Shown here: positions 63,413-64,000 of the stretch, piece by piece
Numbering within the stretch: position 1 is the first letter of the stretch
How the letters are laid out: every line of letters begins with the position of its first letter
NCBI RefSeq assembly: GCF_000375585.1
Contig: NZ_AQWP01000005.1
Location: 1-64,000 of the forward strand
Direction: 5' to 3'
From: Sinorhizobium meliloti 4H41
GTDB lineage: Bacteria; Pseudomonadota; Alphaproteobacteria; Rhizobiales; Rhizobiaceae
DNA length: 64,000 bases
Position numbers and translations under genes: made by a program
Notes under the pieces: model-generated
Seen by the model: the letters and a program-made list of their open reading frames with translations, nothing else
What the model was told of the DNA's origin: nothing
The model's database searches: none

Positions 63413-64000
63413 ATGCAGGACATTTCAAACCCACCGGCTGTCGGCGTCTCGCGCCGCGACGCGCTGCTCGGCAGCCTTACCGCCGGTATCGCAACGGCCT
63501 TGCCGGCGGTTGCCGCCGCAAACACTCCGAAGCAGCCTCTCACCGCCACCATTAACCACGGAAAGCAAGCCATGAGCACCATCACCACCAAGGACGGCAC
63601 AGAAATCTATTACAAGGACTGGGGCACCGGTCCGGTCGTCACCTTCTCGCACGGCTGGCCGCTGAACTCCGATGCATGGGACGGTCAGATGCTATTCCTC
63701 GTCCAGCAGGGCTTTCGCGTCGTGGCGCACGATCGCCGCGGCCATGGACGCTCAAGCCAGCCGACGTCGGGGAACGACATGAACGGATACGCCGATGATC
63801 TGGCGGCCGTTATCGAGGCGCTGGACCTCAGGGACGCAACGCTGGTCGGTCACTCCACCGGCGGGGGCGAGGTTGCCCGCTATATCGGCCGGCACGGTAC
63901 GAAGCGCGTCGCCAAGGCCGTCCTCATCGCCGCCGTGCCGCCAGTCATGGTGAAATCGGCGGCCAATCCGGAAGGCCTGCCGATCGAGGCGTTCGACGCG
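63413..64000 (+). CDS. Tat-exported alpha/beta hydrolase, non-haem chloroperoxidase-like (3' end outside window)
   Basis: The frame is open from the ATG at 63413 to the window end (196 codons, incomplete). The N-terminus has a twin-arginine signal, [15 protein letters not shown], with a likely cleavage after PAVAAA. Typical chloroperoxidase/esterase sequence then starts at an internal ATG, M54 ([17 protein letters not shown]). It has the oxyanion [22 protein letters not shown], and the nucleophile S148 in [10 protein letters not shown] (GxSxG). The rest of the catalytic triad lies beyond the window. Such enzymes are esterases with perhydrolase activity. The Tat extension is unusual for the family. 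Confidence 0.85.
   Translation, partial: MQDISNPPAVGVSRRDALLGSLTAGIATALPAVAAANTPKQPLTATINHGKQAMSTITTKDGTEIYYKDWGTGPVVTFSHGWPLNSDAWDGQMLFLVQQGFRVVAHDRRGHGRSSQPTSGNDMNGYADDLAAVIEALDLRDATLVGHSTGGGEVARYIGRHGTKRVAKAVLIAAVPPVMVKSAANPEGLPIEAFDA

Overview
The window is a high-GC chromosomal segment of an alphaproteobacterium in the Rhizobiaceae, most likely Sinorhizobium/Ensifer. This rests on the combination of a bkdAaAbB-lpdV cluster, an aerobic cobF-cobM cobalamin cluster, a phaAB-G (Mrp/Pha) cation antiporter operon with a fused A/B subunit, an emrR/emrAB unit, xylA/xylB, and several rhizobial intergenic palindromic repeats. Species cannot be fixed from sequence reading alone. No rRNA, tRNA, CRISPR array, insertion sequence or prophage was recognised.

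Layout. 1-5.6 kb: the 3' end of purU, then lpdV, bkdB, bkdAb and bkdAa, encoding a branched-chain 2-oxoacid dehydrogenase complex on the minus strand. 5.9-11.4 kb: an FAD-dependent amine/amino-acid oxidoreductase, a short ModE-type regulator, molybdate transporter genes modABC with candidate molybdate boxes, and ung. 11.5-18.7 kb: cobF-G-H-I-J, cobK on the opposite strand, then cobL and cobM, with very tight overlaps. 18.8-20.6 kb: a LysR regulator divergent from a flavodoxin-fold quinone reductase. 20.6-26.6 kb: the pha operon, whose first gene seems to lack an ATG/GTG start. 26.9-32.3 kb: a GGDEF-EAL sensor and a DNA ligase/exonuclease pair. 32.5-39.3 kb: a nucleoside hydrolase, an unknown anchored protein, lysS, gltX, terC and an AraC/GyrI-like regulator. 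39.4-43.1 kb: the TetR repressor emrR divergent from emrAB, with two palindromic operators around the emrA promoter.

43.4-55.6 kb holds a Tat-exported metallophosphoesterase, a LacI regulator with xylB and xylA, a sugar operon (TIM-barrel isomerase, Gfo/Idh dehydrogenase, GH1 beta-glucosidase) preceded by a perfect 16-bp palindrome, and metNIQ for methionine uptake. The remainder, 55.7-64 kb, looks accessory. Its core is a four-gene minus-strand operon: an MscS-type channel, a GAF histidine kinase, a single-domain receiver, and a receiver fused to a class III nucleotidyl cyclase. The last three genes overlap start-to-stop. This kinase-to-cyclic-nucleotide circuit coupled to a channel is the best candidate for an undescribed system here. 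Upstream lie a secreted cupin, an NmrA-like reductase, a metallo-beta-lactamase-fold hydrolase, an AhpD-like protein, an apparent remnant of an FMN reductase gene, and a Tat-exported chloroperoxidase-like hydrolase cut by the window edge.

Most starts were moved inward from the longest open frame, using Shine-Dalgarno spacing and family start points. Many genes appear to use GTG or TTG. Functional statements come from recognisable motifs and family knowledge; no database search was run.
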